From Marsupella aquatica (lineage: Eukaryota; Marchantiophyta), in assembly GCA_973895155.1 (NCBI GenBank), contig OZ316897.1, forward strand, positions 11,594,001-11,658,000: a stretch of 64,000 bases of DNA. The letters are read 5' to 3'. Shown here piece after piece: positions 36,089-48,281 of this stretch. The notes under the pieces were generated by a model that had not been told where the DNA came from, did no database searches, and saw only the letters and a program-made list of their open reading frames with translations. Numbering within the stretch: the stretch's first letter is position 1; each line of letters starts with the position of its first letter. The position numbers and the translations under genes were made by a program.

Positions 36089-36735
36089 ACAAGTTGAGGC
36101 TAGTGGGCAGCCTTGCTGGACAAGCTATCTATACAGCTAACATGGTAAACTAAGGGTTTCAGCCACATGGACACTTGAGGTATATATACTTTGCCCAGCT
36201 ACAGTTGAAGCCCTGCAGGTGCCCTCCATGTACTTCTGCCAAAGCAGGGCAATGATCCTTACCATACATACATATATAGCTTGTGTCAAAACACACACAT
36301 GTAGTACATACAGTCAGGAATATGGACTAGACATTATCACTTCAGGCCTCCTGTCAAAACACACACAATCATGTAGTCCATGTCAGGAATATGGACTAAA
36401 CATTATCACTTTAGACGAGATAATTATATGAGCACATGGCACATGAACATACAAGTTGAGGCTAGTGGGCAGCCTTACTGGACAAGCTATCTAAGTATAC
36501 ATTGCACTAATATGGTAAGAGATTTGAGCCACACGGGGAGCCACACTTGAGGTATACTTTGCCCAGCTGCAATTGAAGCCCTACAGGTGCCCTCCATGTA
36601 CATTTGCCAAGCAAGGCAGTGATCAATTATACCATATACATAGCTCCTGTCAAACACACACGTAGTCCATGTCGGGAATATTTACTTAGAGACTTACATT
36701 CTAGATCGACTGTATAATTATATACGCACATCTTT
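36089..36735. repeat. 362-bp tandem segmental duplication
   Basis: ACAAGTTGAGGCTAGTGGGC begins at 36089 and 36451. Both copies continue with 'ggacaagctatct', 'ttgaagccct', 'caggtgccctccatgta' and 'cacacaNgtagtccatgt'. The first copy also contains an internal repeat of 'caggaatatggactaNacattatcact'. The second copy is diverged toward its end. Confidence 0.85.
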
Positions 36736-36821
36736 CTTCTATAATACTCAATCCTACCCTTTTGGGGGACTTAGTCTCCCTACAAAATCAATTTTGGCAG
36801 GATTCATCCCTGGGCATCGGA

Positions 36822-37112
36822 TCATGTCATCAAATTTGTTTGGCCTTTGATGATAAAAAATGAGGTGTAAAGTACCTTGCTCCCCTTCACCTCTAGCTCA
36901 GTGTGCAGGCGCTTCCTCACTTGACTACTGTCAAGGTAGTACATGCAATCAAGGCACTCAAGTAAGGAGGTAGTCCGTACAATCAAGACACTCAAGTAAG
37001 GTTCTAGGATTGACAGTACAGTTTGAATCATCCTAAAGTCAGAGACTGACACAGGGTAGGTAAAATATATGTAGTCATCCAATACCAAAGAACCAAGGAT
37101 TAAAATTTTCAA
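36822..37112 (-). pseudogene. Possible copia reverse-transcriptase scrap
   Basis: The minus-strand frame has LVLDDYIYFTYPVSVSDF, which resembles the region around the YVDD motif of copia reverse transcriptases. It lies between the gag-like (39-40 kb) and RNase H (34 kb) remnants on the same strand, where RT would be expected. The match is short and may be chance. Confidence 0.25.
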
Positions 37113-37254
37113 AATGAACTCTTTATCAGGTATAAAAACGAGTCATATCAGGCTTCTACATAATATACATTCTGTGTTGTACTCCTAGGAGTTAATTTAG
37201 AGTCATAGATCTAGATAGATTCCTCCATCTCATCCTCAAATGAGCTAACAAAGA

Positions 37255-37861
37255 TATATATATATATATATTCCTTAAATAACTATCACCATTCTTGGTA
37301 GTATAATCACTCACTTGTCCTGGACGGGGTTCTGGATGTGTTGGGAAAATAGGCGAAGCCTTCCGTTGATCAGTTTTGGAACATTAACTTGTTTTACCTT
37401 GAATTTCATAGCCTACGTGACAAGAACATGTAACAAATCTGGCACACCCAACTTTGCATGTCCAGAAAATGGAATAGACATCTTAGTATTTAATAAAGAA
37501 TGCTCATTTAATATCTGGACTCTGATTTTGAGTGGTCATGCATGTAGCTTCTTAGTTGAGGCTTTACTTTCTTCTTGCTGGATAAGTCTTTGATTGCTTT
37601 CATAGCAATGGTTTAACTTGGCATCCTAATCAAGATTATGAATTCCTTGAATATATTCCCGGAATAGATTACACAAACTAATCATACAAATGTTAGTAGT
37701 AAGCCCTGCAGGCTCCATATATAGCATTCAATGTACTATAGAGCTAAAATATATATAACTAAAGTGTTCTGATCCATGCATAAATATTTATTTCATGAAT
37801 TCTCACCAAAGGTTCATAGTCATTGTGGAGAATGATGTAGTGAGCCACATGAATGTTTTCT

Positions 37862-37893
<32 letters not shown>

Positions 37894-37895
37894 CT
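37255..37895. repeat. Microsatellites (TA)n and (TTG)n
   Basis: (TA) repeat at about 37254-37272 and a (TTG) repeat at about 37863-37891. The sequence between them has no recognised gene. Confidence 0.9.
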
Positions 37896-38219
37896 TGGAT
37901 CTAATCGAATCCAGCTTTTGGACGTGCCAACTCCAAGGAAAATTAGTGATTTCTAACAAACAACAATGAAAGTAGGATATCCCGTAGGATATAAGAATAT
38001 AACTATGCAACAAAACAAGCAAATCGCATAAGAGTATTCCTCTTACCTTCTTAGTTTACTTACTCTTGGTCAAAAGTTTTGGCTGAAGTAGGGCAATGTT
38101 CTTGTGTGGGCACTTTTGATATTGTTACTACATGGCTATTGGAAGTTTGTAAGACATCATAAAAGTATTCAATAGGTTTCTTTGGATGCTTTAGTTTGAT
38201 AGAGTCATCCGTGTCTGCG

Positions 38220-38960
38220 CGTGTTGGTGATATACAAAGTGATTGGGCGAGTGTGCATCCTTGGGCCCCCAGCCTTTGTAAACTAAAGAGGTATACGTGC
38301 GTACACCCCCCTCCCTAGTACCCCTTATTATTTTTGGAAGCCTATAAAAATTTCTCTTGTTATTCTTAAAAACTTAATTTTGGAGAATAAATCTGCCCCT
38401 TTGAGATATTATAATTTCACATTTTACACCATTTATGAAAGCCTTGAAAAGTTATAAATTTATCATGTGCAAACGGTTCTAAAACTGATGGGAGTGTTTT
38501 AGAAGGGTTTTGGGTACATACATTTTTGTGTTCGTGACCCTTTAACCCCAAACTTCAACTTTGGGGCATTTTTGAACCACATGGCAGGGTAGTCAGGGTT
38601 CAAAAGCTCCAAAGTCCTAAACTACTCTGAATCATAGATGTTGCAAACATAATTATATGTCATATACACATGTTCCAATAAAGGGTGACCACAAGGACCA
38701 ATCCTATTGTGACGCGTGTCACATCCATATTACATCACCTCTTGAAGCATATTAACTTGGGTGACATTTATATAAGCCTATATTAGTTAGAAAAGGTTCT
38801 TTGAATAAAACCATCCCTTGATATTTCTAAGCCAATTATAAAAATTAATCTCAAATCAGATTTTTTGCACCCTTCATCCGTTCGCACGTCCAGCCCATTA
38901 TTAATAATGCTGGGGGCCCAGGGGTGTGCATCTGTGCCAGTATCAAAAAGCACAGGTTGG
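38220..38960. mobile_element. Inverted-repeat element (tentative)
   Basis: The segments 38251-38273 and 38909-38931 are inverted copies (18 of 23, with a perfect 11-bp core GGGCCCCCAGC). An ACGTGCG motif lies at matching inner positions on both sides. The roughly 635 bp between them is AT-rich and non-coding. No clear target-site duplication. Confidence 0.4.
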
Positions 38961-38999
38961 GGTGTGCAACAGGTGAGCCCATGCAGGCATGACATGTAG

Positions 39000-40560
39000 A
39001 TCATGTACTTGAACCTGTTAACAAAACATTGAATTAAAAAGAGTCAAGAACATTGGAATTAATAGACAACAGATCCATTGTAGATGTCTGAACTAAGGAA
39101 AAAGGAAATAAGGTAGTGATCAACTTAAGTCCCTTGACCGTATTGGGTGATTTGTTAGTTGCTAAGCCCACAATCAATGAGGTTTTCTTGTAGTGTTTTT
39201 GCTACGGTGACGCATGCTCTAGTAATTAAAGGATGCTCCAAAATACCCTGAATCCCTTCCCGGATGTTTGTGACCCATCCAAGCTTGGGCTATCACCTCC
39301 AATGAGTTCTATCTTGGATATTTCTGGAGAATCTATCTTGATTTCAGATTGCTTGATCTGAGCCAATCGGGATCTTCAACTGCTCAAAACAATTCGGATC
39401 TTCTAACTGCTAACCTGATTGCTAAGGCCAACTCCTGGTTGTTGCATTGCTCAACAACAACGAGTCTGCATGATGTGGGCAAAACTTTCCTCTAGGTTGA
39501 AGTTTCCTTAGTGAAATTTATGCAGACGGTTTGTGGAAGCGACCCAAGAAGTTCTAGCTTCTCAAGTTCAAGGTTAGCAATCTGTTGAAGCCGTTTGCTT
39601 GAATGATGCTTCTTATGATCTAAGAACTACCCTCTCATTATATCCTCTACAGCCCAGCTAGGTTAGATGTACACTTACTCCCTCAACAATCAAGACCAAC
39701 TCTTCCAGATGAGATACATGTCCTCGTATAAAGTCCAGAGTATCCTCGTACAATTGCTTATCCATCTTGAAGTTGGATGTCTAATATGCCTTAACCACAA
39801 TAGGATTGTAAAGATCTAAAATGACTCCTCTCATGCTCTCTATATTCCTATTGTGTGCAAAATGTGCTCTATTGTGATAATTCTCAAGGTAGCCTTTGCC
39901 CAAAATATTCAAGGGCTGGTTAATTTTCTAGCAAATATTCTAAGCATAAAGGCACTCACATCGGTCACCGGATCAGGTGGCATCTTGAATAAATTTTTAC
40001 CCTTGTGCACTTTTTGACTCACGTTACTCAAACAGGGATTTTGTATAGAGGAATTTTGCATAGCACTTAATTGTCATATATAGCAACAACAATAGATGTT
40101 TTTTCAAGAACCTTGATTCTCCGAGACTGTTGTTGCTCTTCCACTCTGAGTAAGGGGAGCAATACTAGTCTCATAAACATATATCAGTACTCAGATTGGG
40201 AGGTGCTTTTGAACTTGCTATAGGGGAAGTTGGTTTTTGAGAGGATATGATTGACTGACTAGTAAGGATTGCATCTAAGTATATACAATTGCTGTCAACT
40301 TCTATATATTGTGATTCTCCGATTAAATGGTGGATCTATGAGCTAAAAGACTGGCAAGGCTCAAATCTCTCTTTCATTGACTCCGAGCTAGTCGGATTCT
40401 CTCGTCTGTAGATCTATAATTGAACATAGCTAGATCTGACTGGTAATTAGCTATCAATTGCATCTTTCAACTATTGTGCACTTTATTAACTGAGGGTGCA
40501 AACATGGGATCATTAATTTGGCACTTTGAACTCAATGCGTATGTACATGTTGGAATATAT
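39000..40560 (-). pseudogene. copia gag-like remnant and flanks
   Basis: On the minus strand at about 39830-39300, broken frames read MDKQLYEDTLDF, HVSHLEELVLIVEGV, EASFKQTAS and NLEESFAHIMQT. This order resembles the gag (UBN2) domain of Ty1/copia elements. Stops and frameshifts are frequent. The rest of the interval shows no feature. It lies on the correct strand to be upstream of the RNase H remnant at 34 kb. Confidence 0.5.
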
Positions 40561-40567
40561 ATATGAA

Positions 40568-41203
40568 ATTTACTAGAATGCCACTCTTGTGGCCTAATTA
40601 CTACCTTGCCACCCTTTTCCTTCTATTTGTCAGAATGCTACTCTTTTTGTCACGGGTCAAAAAAATTTACTCGAGTTAACCCCTGAGAATCCTACCCTAA
40701 GATTTCCTTCACAACGCACCCACATCGGACGGCCGATGCTTCCCTTGCGGTTACTTCCTTCAACCCTCAGTTTGCTCCACATAGGGGTGGGTTGGCTGCC
40801 CGAACTCTTTGCATTCGGTTTCCCTCCCCTACTGCCCTTTTACTCACTCTTGCACAAGCTCCCGCACGCCCAACTACAGTGCTTGACGTGACACCCGTGT
40901 CGCTGCTTCAAGCTAGAGGCCCAACTGTGCATGCAGGCTCCCGACGATATTCCTAATCCCAGCCTGGCTCCATGGAGATCTACCCGCCTGCACCATGCAG
41001 ATTGCAGCCCAACCGCACCGGCTGACTCGTGGCCTGCAACCTTGACTGAGTTGCCACAGTTCGTGGGGTAAGAAATTTGATTTCAGGGGTTAACTCGAGT
41101 AACTTTGCTTAACCCATGATGGAAAAGAGTGATATTCTGATAAAGAGAAAAAAAGGGTGGCGAGGTAGTAACTAGGCCACAAAAGAGTGACATTGTAGTA
41201 AAT
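40568..41203. mobile_element. 636-bp element with ~120-bp terminal inverted repeats
   Basis: The left arm (40568-40688) and right arm (41082-41203) are inverted copies along their whole length (for example ATTTACTANAATGNCACTCT, then TGTGGCCTANTTACTACC, then TACTCGAGTTAACCCCTGA). The interior (about 40700-41070) is markedly GC-richer than the AT-rich surroundings and is not an obvious gene. Long inverted repeats with a small unrelated interior resemble Mutator-like (Pack-MULE) elements; a 9-bp target duplication was not found. Confidence 0.75.
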
Positions 41204-41777
41204 CAATTAATTTATGGGAGAAAGGTGCGAAAATAGTCCCAGCTAGATATTAAGCTTGACCTCCCGTGCAAATCTGATTCAGGCCTTAGTTAAGCGCATA
41301 ATTTCTTTTCGCTTCTAAATACTATTTTTTGGTGCTTTTGTTAAAGTTCATTGGTGCCAATGAGAAAAGTCATATATGGCTTAATCTTAAGAACCCACGT
41401 ATATACCGCCAACCCACAATACGCCTATCATGAGAAAGCGGCACGAGCGTCTACGCCTTCATTCTTGCCATAATTTGTAATCCGCTGAGATTGCAGCCTT
41501 CCATTAATTAATGAACTGCATCCGACCCATTAGTTGCTTCTTCATTTGATTGCGATTCATGAAAAGAAGGTTGGGCTATGCTTTGTTAGAAGCTCGTTGT
41601 TTATCTTTCTCAGCTTCAGCTAGGGCATCAAAACGCTCGATCAATCTGCTTAGTAATTAAATCGAGGACTCCTCCGTTGAGCAAGAGGAAAAGAACTGAG
41701 AAGTGGAGAAGAAGAGCCTTTCACTGAAGGAGAAATTCCTGGTGAAGCTCGGACTCCCAATGAAGGGGACCCACTGG
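41204..41777. other. No recognised feature
   Basis: AT-rich sequence between the inverted-repeat element and copia integrase remnants. No coding motif is seen. Confidence 0.4.
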
Positions 41778-42160
41778 CTAGACAAAGATGAAGCTCCCAC
41801 TGAAGATGGAATTGTCGATTAAGAAAGAAGCGGCCACTAGCTTGAAGAATTCAAAGGAGCACGAACTGTGTATCGGAACTAGCAAGATTGTCTTCTTTGT
41901 CATAAGAAGAAGAATTAGTGGGATGTACGTAGAGAAGCAGTTCCAAGCTTGTCTTCCAGCAAGACATGATGATCTTGTCACGCTTTGGCTCCACTCGTAA
42001 GGCCTTGCTTTGGTCACTATATATAGCCCAGAAAAACACTTTCCTCGTGCGAAGATCCAACTTCGAATGAGTATCTGAAAATTTGTGTGAGGTTCTAATG
42101 TTAACATGGTGAATGGTGACCTTATAGAGTGAGTTCATTCCAAGTACACAATAAAACATG
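41778..42160 (-). pseudogene. copia pol remnant after integrase
   Basis: The minus-strand frame carries HSKLDLRTRKVFFWAIYSD and QSKALRVEPKRDKIIMS. This corresponds to the copia segment between integrase and reverse transcriptase (usually KLDLRTRKCVFLGYS then SKAYRVYDP). Stops and frame changes mark it as dead. It aligns in order with the integrase scrap at 42635-42931, from which the 42.2-42.6 kb insertion separates it. Confidence 0.6.
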
Positions 42161-42203
42161 AATGGAATGTGTTATTTGTGCACAAGAGTGAGTTCATTCC
42201 AAG
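42128..42203. repeat. Direct repeat GTGAGTTCATTCCAAGTA
   Basis: GAGTGAGTTCATTCCAAGTA occurs at about 42127-42146 and 42186-42205, with about 40 bp between the copies. The copies may be a target-site or local duplication at the edge of the following insertion. Confidence 0.7.
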
Positions 42204-42205
42204 TA

Positions 42206-42604
42206 GTATAGTGGGGTCTTCATCACTCATTTCCAGTTAACATGAAAGACTTGTACATACCCCACAAAGTGTCTACTTTAGTTGTTTTATAAACCCACAA
42301 AGTATACTTAAAGACTACCCTCCATAACCTTTTGAGTCGTTCCCAACGACTCACCATCGCAGCCCATAAAAGACTGAAAAAGACTCACCAAACCTACCCA
42401 CACAAAGACTACAATAGACTGAAAATCCAGTCTATAAAATGACTTATAAACCAGTTCTATAAAGGACTCAGTTGATTATAGTAACAAAACATACGACTCA
42501 TAGTCCTATAAAGGACTGGAGTCCTTCCCAGTCGTTTCCAAGTCCTATACGGTACTGAATAGTTGTTTAATGGGGTCTAAATACCCCCCGGTTTCTACTA
42601 GTGA
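42206..42604. mobile_element. Non-autonomous CACTA-like insertion (tentative)
   Basis: The minus strand begins CACTAGTAGAAACCGGGGGG at 42604. It is followed by many subterminal AGTCCTATAAAGGACT/GACT motifs, the pattern of En/Spm (CACTA) ends. It interrupts copia pol sequence. The opposite terminus is unclear (CACTCATTTCC near 42218 is a weak match). Confidence 0.4.
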
Positions 42605-42634
42605 TCATTTATTGATTGTAGTAAAAAGTATCAT

Positions 42635-42931
42635 TTATTGATTGTAGTAAAAGCGGGATTCCCAAGATTCTTCGGTGAGAAGGAGGGGTTTGCTATTGAA
42701 CCACAACTCATATGGAGTTTTAGAAATGGGAATTGCTTTGCTGGGAATCTGATCCTTCAACCATACTTCCAATATGCTCATGGGGAGAAACTGTAGCGAT
42801 AGAGCAGGACTTAGCCTTTGAGGTTTTAGCAAGTGAACTCGAGAGGCAAAGATCTGGATTGCTTGTTCAAGAAAAGGGAGAGAGGAGGAATGAGGGGCGA
42901 CAATCTTCGGGCAGTTTGTCGACCATATCAA
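42635..42931 (-). pseudogene. copia integrase remnant
   Basis: The minus-strand open frame ends with IPSKAIPISKTPYELWFNSK, matching the conserved integrase end of Ty1/copia (NRxPTKAL..KTPYELWxGxKP). The preceding residues are degraded (LEVWLKDQ). A short tandem repeat of TATCATTTATTGATTGTAGT (about 42604-42650) borders it. Confidence 0.6.
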
Positions 42932-43561
42932 TGGGTCTCAATTGTCGCACTGATCTTTGGGTTTCCATTCTCTGGCGTGCGAAAGTCTGATATAGAAGGG
43001 CAGCTTGGATTCTAGAGTGCATGTTGTTATTGATCAAGGACAGCCAGCTAACTGTTCCCCCCGCTGTTTCCTCACTTGTGAAGTGTGTGCAGCTGTCCGT
43101 GCTCTAGTGCAAGTGCCAATCGGAGCAAGTGAGTCTACAAGAATTATCAAAAGTTTAGGTCTTTAAAGGCCGGTATTGATAGTCATTGCTTCTGGAAATC
43201 AAAGCAAGAGAATTGAGAGCTAGTAGGACCAATAAAAAATTGGGTCTCTACTTTTGTGCCTTGTTCTCTAGCTTCTCGATCAACTGTATTCATGAACTGC
43301 TTGATTGGTCCATTGATGGGAAGAATCGATTTACAGTACTATCTTTACCTTCTCGTTGCACTAGTGAGAGATCACAGAAGTTGTCAATTCGAAGAAGATG
43401 ATTTGCCTTGAGCATGAATTGATAGACTAAACGATCTCTTTCAATCGACTCCTCTCTATCCCACAATTTTCGTTGTTTTCTCTAAGTTCCATGGTTCATT
43501 TTTCCCCGTTGAGATTCTCTCAGAACCTACTTCTAATCGTCATTTGAATACTTGCATTACA
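42932..43561. other. Upstream of trihelix-like locus, nothing clear
   Basis: It may contain leader or intron sequence of the trihelix-like locus; an acceptor-like TTGCATTACAG ends at 43561. No domain is recognised. Confidence 0.35.
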
Positions 43562-46193
43562 GATGGAAAGCGATTGGAAACCGAGTATGATTGGGAAAGC
43601 AGTTACTATTACATGAGCAACACAAGTCCCATGCCGGTCAATATGAGGGACCCCATCTTAAGACAGAACGAAGAAGATTTGGAGGACCTTTCCGTCGTGA
43701 CTGGCGGCTATATATCAAACTTGATATTGGATAGGGAGGAAAGAAGTGAGATGAAATTACCGCAATGGACTGTCAACCACTTGAAAGTTCTGATAGCCGC
43801 CAAAAGACATGAGTTCGAAATGACATGAGAACTAATGGAAGGGGACAGAAGGCAATTAAAGGCGGTCAACGACTTGAAAGTTCTGATAGCTGCCAAAACA
43901 CACGAGTTCGAAATTGACATGAGAACTAATGGAAGGGGACAGAAGGCAAAGGGAAAGGCGGTCTCCAGAGGACAGATGATTGTCGATTTCTTGAAAGAGA
44001 ATGGGGTGACTGATCCTATTCGAGATGAAGAGAGTTGTAGAGCGATGTGGCAGATTTTGTCAATGGATTGGTGGGACCTCTACGACTATGACAGAATGAG
44101 ACCCTCTGGTTCTAAGTCCTACTATGAGATGTCTCCTTCAGAGCGCAGACAATGCTCACTACTTCCCATTCCTGAAGAGTTCCACTCTGCTGTAGGGGTT
44201 TTGGAACTAGATAGTCTTTGCCTTTCCCTCTCAAGCAATATTTAATGAACCCTGTCTACTACAGAAACCTCCTGAATTTGGCGGATTTCATTAATCCTTT
44301 GGACATGAGTGTTACGATAATTATGGTTCACATCCTGTGACGATTCTCCCACGTACTAGTTCACAACGCAAAGCAGCTATGTTGGAATATGAGCTCAACT
44401 ACACCAAGGAGAATGCTCTGGCCCTACTAATGCAAGTCAAATGAGTTTCAGATGCTCAGGTATATTAGATAATCGCCTGTATTGATTTGTCCAATCTCAT
44501 GCTCTTTAGAACGCTTCTTCATGAGATTTTACGTGATATCAAATCCACAAAGACATTGTGTTTTCTTAACGCACGTATGGACATTTGGCTTTCTCAGTTT
44601 TGTTGAATCGATGGTTCATTTAAGGTAGCTGAGGTGGAGTTGTTTATGTGCTACTTGTTTATTGAATTGTTATGGCAGGTTGTCATCTGGTGTAACTTCT
44701 ATACTATGTCAATACCTGACTTCGAGATTTCAGTATAATTGCTAGCCTGTGTGGAAGTTGACATTTTGGAGGAAAGTTTGATTTTTGCAGATTTCTGATG
44801 CTGAGAAATGAGGTCTTGATTGAAGGAAGGCGAGCCCAGGAGGCTGAAGCAAAACTTCAGTCCATGCAAGAAAACAACAAGAAGTTGAAAGCAGAACTCA
44901 AACGGAAGGGGCAGCAAGTTGAAGAGTTTCAGAGAAGCATTTATCCAGCGACTTCTCAACAAGGTCTGAAACCGAACGTCACTGAAGGACCAGAAAGTAG
45001 GAAAGGGGGAAACAGATTCAAGAGTTCAGCAGGAGAAAAGAAAACTCAGCCAATTGCTGATGCAAGAAAGGACACAGGTGTACTGGCCATGCAGTCAGAA
45101 GTCACTACATTTGATCGCTTCGCATATGGTATTACCGAGGTCCAGACAGAAAACGTCAGTAATCGACCACTTGTGGACCGCTTAGCGTATCATGATGCTT
45201 ACTATGCTACAAGGGTTGAAAAGGGAGTGCTTGCCAATGGAGTACTGCCGCAGGAGAGGGGTAACTTGGAAGTGACAGGTTCCGGCCATGTGACAGCCGG
45301 CAAGGGTCGCCGACAAATCAAAGTGGTCCGGTCACAGGAGTCGACAACGCTTCTGCTAGAGTGCTTCAGCCGCACTCTACAATAGAATACTCTTATCCAC
45401 CTGTTAGTCAAGCTGAAATTTACCCATCTCTTACCGAGAAAGGTCAAGTCATTTCATCTCTGAAAGCTGATTTGGAAGCAAGGTCGGCAAACCCTTCAGA
45501 TGAGGAGAAGTCAAGCTTAACTATAGAGGCTCTTTATTGGAACGATGAGTCCTTACCTCCGCAAGTTCATCCTGGGACTCGTGATCACATTGGACTAGAT
45601 ACGTCAGATACAGCAGACTTCTGGTGGTCAGAAATTTCTCCATGAGGCCGATATTTCAATTCATTGCACAGAGGAACTGGAAATAGACGAGGATCCTGAA
45701 AGAGCTAGTACATTTTTGCTAAATACGTCAAGATTTACAAAGACTGTGAAAGGTGACGATAAAGGAGCAAGTCATCAAGTCTTCGAGCTATCTGGTGGTG
45801 TTACGTTACTGAAGAGTTCCAGGATGGTTATGAAACACGAGAAGCAATATTCAAGGCTCTGAAAAGGTGGGTCAAGAAAGTACTGAAACCGTGGAAGGTG
45901 TTCATACTGTTGTGGCTGATCAATCTGTGTTAAAGAAGGCAGAAGCTTCACCTGTAACAGGAAAGCCCAATTCTGATGCGCCTTCCGAAAATGCACAAGT
46001 GGTATATACAGTTTCAAATCACACTGGTAATCTCCCCAACGAAGATACCCGAAGGCCAGAAGCGCAACCCGAGTCCCCTGACAATCTTGTAACTAAGAGA
46101 AAGAGAAAGCAAGGAGCGACTGTTTCAAATTTACGACTTACACGTCACAGAAAGGAGTTCGAAGAGATTGGCGGCAGACGGTGGAGTCACTAG
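43562..46193 (+). pseudogene. Decayed trihelix (Myb/SANT-like) transcription factor gene
   Basis: The first block (43562-44191) encodes a trihelix-type DNA-binding domain: WTVNHLKVLIAAKRHEFE, then MIVDFLKENGV, CRAMWQILSMDWWDLYDYDR, and SGSKSYYEMSPSERR followed by LLPIPEEF, a pattern of plant trihelix proteins. A 92-bp segment is tandemly duplicated (starting 43773 and 43865), and a one-base deletion in the first copy causes a TGA at 43826. A second block (about 44270-44460) reads in one frame with two stops. The third block (44800-46193) starts with a coiled coil (RRAQEAEAKLQSMQ) and shifts frame near 45360, 45625 and 45850; its end has a basic KRKRKQG motif. A functional gene would need several corrections, so it is a pseudogene or has poor sequence. 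Confidence 0.65.
43773..43956 (+). repeat. 92-bp tandem duplication inside trihelix domain
   Basis: The segment starting GTCAACCACTTGAAAGTTCT at 43773 repeats at 43865 with about 90% identity. The first copy has GAAATGACATG where the second has GAAATTGACATG, the one-base loss that breaks the frame. Confidence 0.9.
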
Positions 46194-48281
46194 AGCTTGT
46201 GATTTCTGGCAGCTGCAGGAGTTGATGCCCACATCAGTTCCCGTGACAGTAGACGACTTATGCACGGTGCTCGCCAGGTCCGCAGGCAGTCTTCTATGCA
46301 CTAATGCAATCCCTGCTATTTCTACGCGTTTTGTCGGGTTTTGCAATGATTGCAGCAAAAGCTGTACGTCCACTGGTTGAGATATTGATCAAATTCTGTT
46401 TGGCATATGTTCGCGTCTTGCAATTTATGCTTCTCTAACTTTGTTCTTATTTCTTGCAGCTATTTTCTTTGGCCGAGGGGAAGTGGAGGTGAACTAGGTA
46501 TTTGTGTAATTATTCAGAAGGTCCAGTTGGATATCTACAAATGGACAATCAATTTTGTCCTAGGCATCAGCAGTTTTGGTCTGCATATTCATTTTATGGT
46601 ATAGGTGAAATAAGGGAGCAGATCAAAGCTTCGGCTTGTCCATCTTCTACTTGATAGAGTAAGTTATTGGACCCTGCTTTAATCAAATACATTGTAGAGT
46701 AGTTTGAGTGAATGTTCTAGTTAACGGCTAGATGAGAGAACATTCTGAACCTTTTCAAGAGAGGACTGGAGTAGCTACGTAGTGATTGGCTCATAAGGAC
46801 GCATCCATGCACTGCATTTGACGGTATCTTTCCATTCCAGTGTCTTAACCCATCTGCCCAGAAGTGAGGAGAGGATAAAATTGAGAGGATTATCGACGAC
46901 GCTCTGGGATTTGTTGAAAAAGTGGTTACCTCTATCCAGAACTCCCTCTAAATGAGGAGCTGTACTTAAAAATTTTCAGCCACAACTGTAAAATAATTTC
47001 TTTCCAAATTTAATAGCACGGTGGTCCTATTTTCCCACCTTGTCCTTTCTGAGTTTTAAAGCTTTGTTCTATGTTAGAGCTTTTCAGTACTCAATTCATT
47101 TTTCAGCGCATTTATTTTTTGTTGCCTCTTGGGGGTCTTTTCAGTCGCCATTTTCTTCAAGTTGTTTGGGTGACTGGTCCTCATTTTCGCAGTGAAACAA
47201 AGTGGAACCAATGGACCGTGCAGGCTCCTGAAGAGGCTCCCCTTAGGCCACCCGAGATATTGTGCATACAAATTGGATGATGTACTGAACTCGCATTGGA
47301 GGTCTCTTGGTACTAGTGCCTTTTTAGCCACTAGCTATTTGAGATGTTGGAAATGAGTGATCGCTGCATCAACAGGGTCGAAAATGAGTTGTCTCTGCAT
47401 CTAGCAGGGCTTGCTTTAAACCCTACACAACCTCGCATGTGGTGAAGATTTCTTCAGTCCTTTCGCATGGACTCTAAGAGGAGGAATCAGACGTGACAAT
47501 GAAAACGATACCACTTTGTATGATGGAGTGGAGCAGTGTCAAGGAAAATGTTCATCATAGCAAGCATTTGTGACCGTGGCATTTCAATTTCCTACTATTC
47601 CAATTGGGTCAAAATAAGGAACGTAGATCATATTGATTGTTACATTCTGGCTGGACTAAGGGCCCTTTAAACTGGTGGTAAAATATCCTAGTATGCTCTG
47701 GCCCCTGTGAGCGAAAGAAGCACATGATACCTTCAATTTGCCATCCTAAATCTTATATGATCTAGGTGCATACATATTCTACAATTTGTTCTGGCTGGAG
47801 TGACGGACCCTTTCACATTTTGGCTTGTACGCCAACCTCTAAGCGACAAATAATAACTCTGGCGTATAGATGTTTCTAAATGGGTCAAAGAATGGTAAGG
47901 TTACATAATAAACACTATTCCTCTCAGAGGGCAACTGAATAATTAATTGCAAATATGTTTCCGATCATTTCGAATATTCCAATGGATAGACAGACCTTTA
48001 ATGCTGGGTCATGTATACCGAATCGTTGGTATTGGTGGATGATACATAGATTGATCCGCTTCATGATGTGTCCACGTTGCGTTCATGAGTTGAAAACTTG
48101 CCGTCTTGCTCGGATGATGCAGTGGCTCTTTTTGGGTCAGCAGCACACCGATCACACCGATCAGATTTATGCGACTTGCACATCTTGTATTCCCTGCACT
48201 TGAACGTCATACTAGAATATGGCTGTAGGGTTTAGGGTATAAGGTTTATATATTGTTTGCAGCCGTCTTGAGTTGAGAATC
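46194..48281. other. Intergenic, no gene seen
   Basis: Between the trihelix pseudogene and the stop codon of the receptor kinase on the other strand. The part nearest 48281 should hold the kinase 3' UTR. Short frames show no domain. Confidence 0.4.

Noticed and set aside
41788-42000. Plus-strand 70-codon frame as a gene
   Set aside because: The opposite strand shows copia pol similarity; the plus frame is a shadow.
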